Source: Paenibacillus arenosi (GTDB taxonomy: Bacteria > Bacillota > Bacilli > Paenibacillales > Paenibacillaceae). Taken from it: a stretch of DNA of 64,000 nt. The notes below the pieces were generated by a model. It had not been told where the DNA came from. It saw nothing but the letters and a program-made list of their open reading frames with translations, and searched no databases. The stretch is taken from positions 1 through 64,000 of the forward strand of contig NZ_JACYTN010000020.1 in NCBI RefSeq assembly GCF_014841135.1. The letters run 5' to 3'. This document shows positions 63,460-64,000 of the stretch, piece by piece. A program made the translations under genes and the position numbers. Position 1 is the stretch's first letter; each line of letters opens with the position of its first letter.

Positions 63460-64000
63460 CTATACTGGCTTCCCGGTAAGACGCTGATATAAGTGAAACA
63501 TATCGTGATTGTATCGTGCCAAAGACCACTGATGCATACCGACATGTTGAGCATGCTGTCCGAGCTGAACTCTTTGCGTATCATACTGTAGCAAATGGTG
63601 CAAATGACGAAATAAAGAATCACTGTCGTTTGCAGGGACGACGACCCCTGTTGCCCCATGTTGAACCATTTCTGGTAATCCGCTCGCCGAGGAGACGATA
63701 ACAGCACAGCCAGCAATTTGCGCCTCAATAACAGAGAGTGGTTGATTATCTTGCAAACTAGGCTGCACATAAATATCAGTCAATGCCATGAAGCGAGGGA
63801 CGTCGGAACGAGCTCCCCAAAACACGACATCAGAGCCTAATCCGAGTGATTCGGCTTGTTGTATATACTCACTTTTGTTATCGCCTTCACCAATAAGCCA
63901 ACACACCCAGTCCTGCCTAATTTGTTTTAACGTAGACAAGGCGTTAAGCAATACTTGAATCCCTTTGAGGTGAACGAAGCGGCCTGCATAGGTAATGACT
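63460..64000 (-). CDS. Family 4 glycosyltransferase, C-terminal part (5' end beyond the window)
   Basis: The visible 179 codons are the C-terminal lobe of a GT-B enzyme: YAGRFVHLKGIQVLL at the very edge, WLIGEGDNKSEYIQQAESLG, FWGARSDVPRFMALTDIYVQPS and QPLSVIEAQIAGCAVIVSSASG (outline) with the E-x7-E-like pattern. In that motif the first Glu is replaced (DNQPLSVIE). The frame runs open through position 64,000, so the start and N-terminal half lie outside. Confidence 0.88.
   Translation of the reverse strand, partial: VITYAGRFVHLKGIQVLLNALSTLKQIRQDWVCWLIGEGDNKSEYIQQAESLGLGSDVVFWGARSDVPRFMALTDIYVQPSLQDNQPLSVIEAQIAGCAVIVSSASGLPEMVQHGATGVVVPANDSDSLFRHLHHLLQYDTQRVQLGQHAQHVGMHQWSLARYNHDMFHLYQRLTGKPV

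Overview
The window looks like a chromosome segment of a spore-forming Bacillota of the Paenibacillus/Brevibacillus type. The evidence is AGGAGG-type ribosome binding sites, frequent TTG/GTG starts, Bacillales-specific genes (ecsAB, gpsB, a YheC/YheD spore-coat ATP-grasp protein, CgeB-type spore glycosyltransferases) and two ydaO-class c-di-AMP riboswitches. The genus is an inference. I see no rRNA, tRNA or CRISPR array.

Layout. (1) 1-4.2 kb: the edge of a possible insertion sequence, a membrane-anchored alpha/beta hydrolase, a DUF3021-LytTR regulatory pair and a DEAD-box type RNA helicase. (2) 4.4-15.7 kb: seven consecutive paralogous lipoproteins of the extracellular solute-binding type with no permease among them, most with their own terminator. 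(3) 15.9-23.2 kb: ecsAB, an aminotransferase, an AraC regulator, gpsB, phosphatidylserine decarboxylase and a YheC/D protein. (4) 23.3-44.6 kb: a glycosylation locus built around a giant gene (24,545-34,237, about 3,230 aa). Its product has an acidic, charged N-terminus, about 280 decapeptide repeats and a WIAG-type C-terminal tail. Around it lie a GT4, four GT2 enzymes, a GT-D-fold enzyme, a sugar nucleotidyltransferase, two CgeB-type enzymes and four small proteins of unknown function. Several of these carry Arg/Lys-rich tails and a shared glycine-every-fourth-residue module. (5) 45-53.7 kb: a potassium island. Riboswitch 1 precedes a degenerate RCK/TrkA-N-like protein. Riboswitch 2 plus a terminator precede a 30-aa membrane peptide, kdpF, kdpA, kdpB, kdpC and a kinase-less KdpD with its sensor module in tandem duplicate. 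(6) 53.8-59.9 kb: a second sugar locus with a GT4, a UDP-GlcNAc 2-epimerase, a 4,6-dehydratase, an RmlD-like reductase, another SDR and a GT2. (7) 60-64 kb: CopA copper ATPase, a YbjQ-family protein, a small unknown protein and a truncated GT4.

How the parts may work together (inference). Loci 4 and 6 together could build an activated amino-deoxy sugar and place glycans on the giant repeat protein, most likely at the spore surface. The basic tails of the enzymes and the acidic head of the repeat protein suggest electrostatic docking. In the potassium island c-di-AMP may act twice: on RNA through two riboswitches, and possibly on protein through the USP-like domains of the doubled KdpD. The best candidates for an undescribed system are the giant decapeptide protein with its tailored glycosyltransferases, and the kinase-less tandem KdpD with its RCK-like stub and micropeptide.
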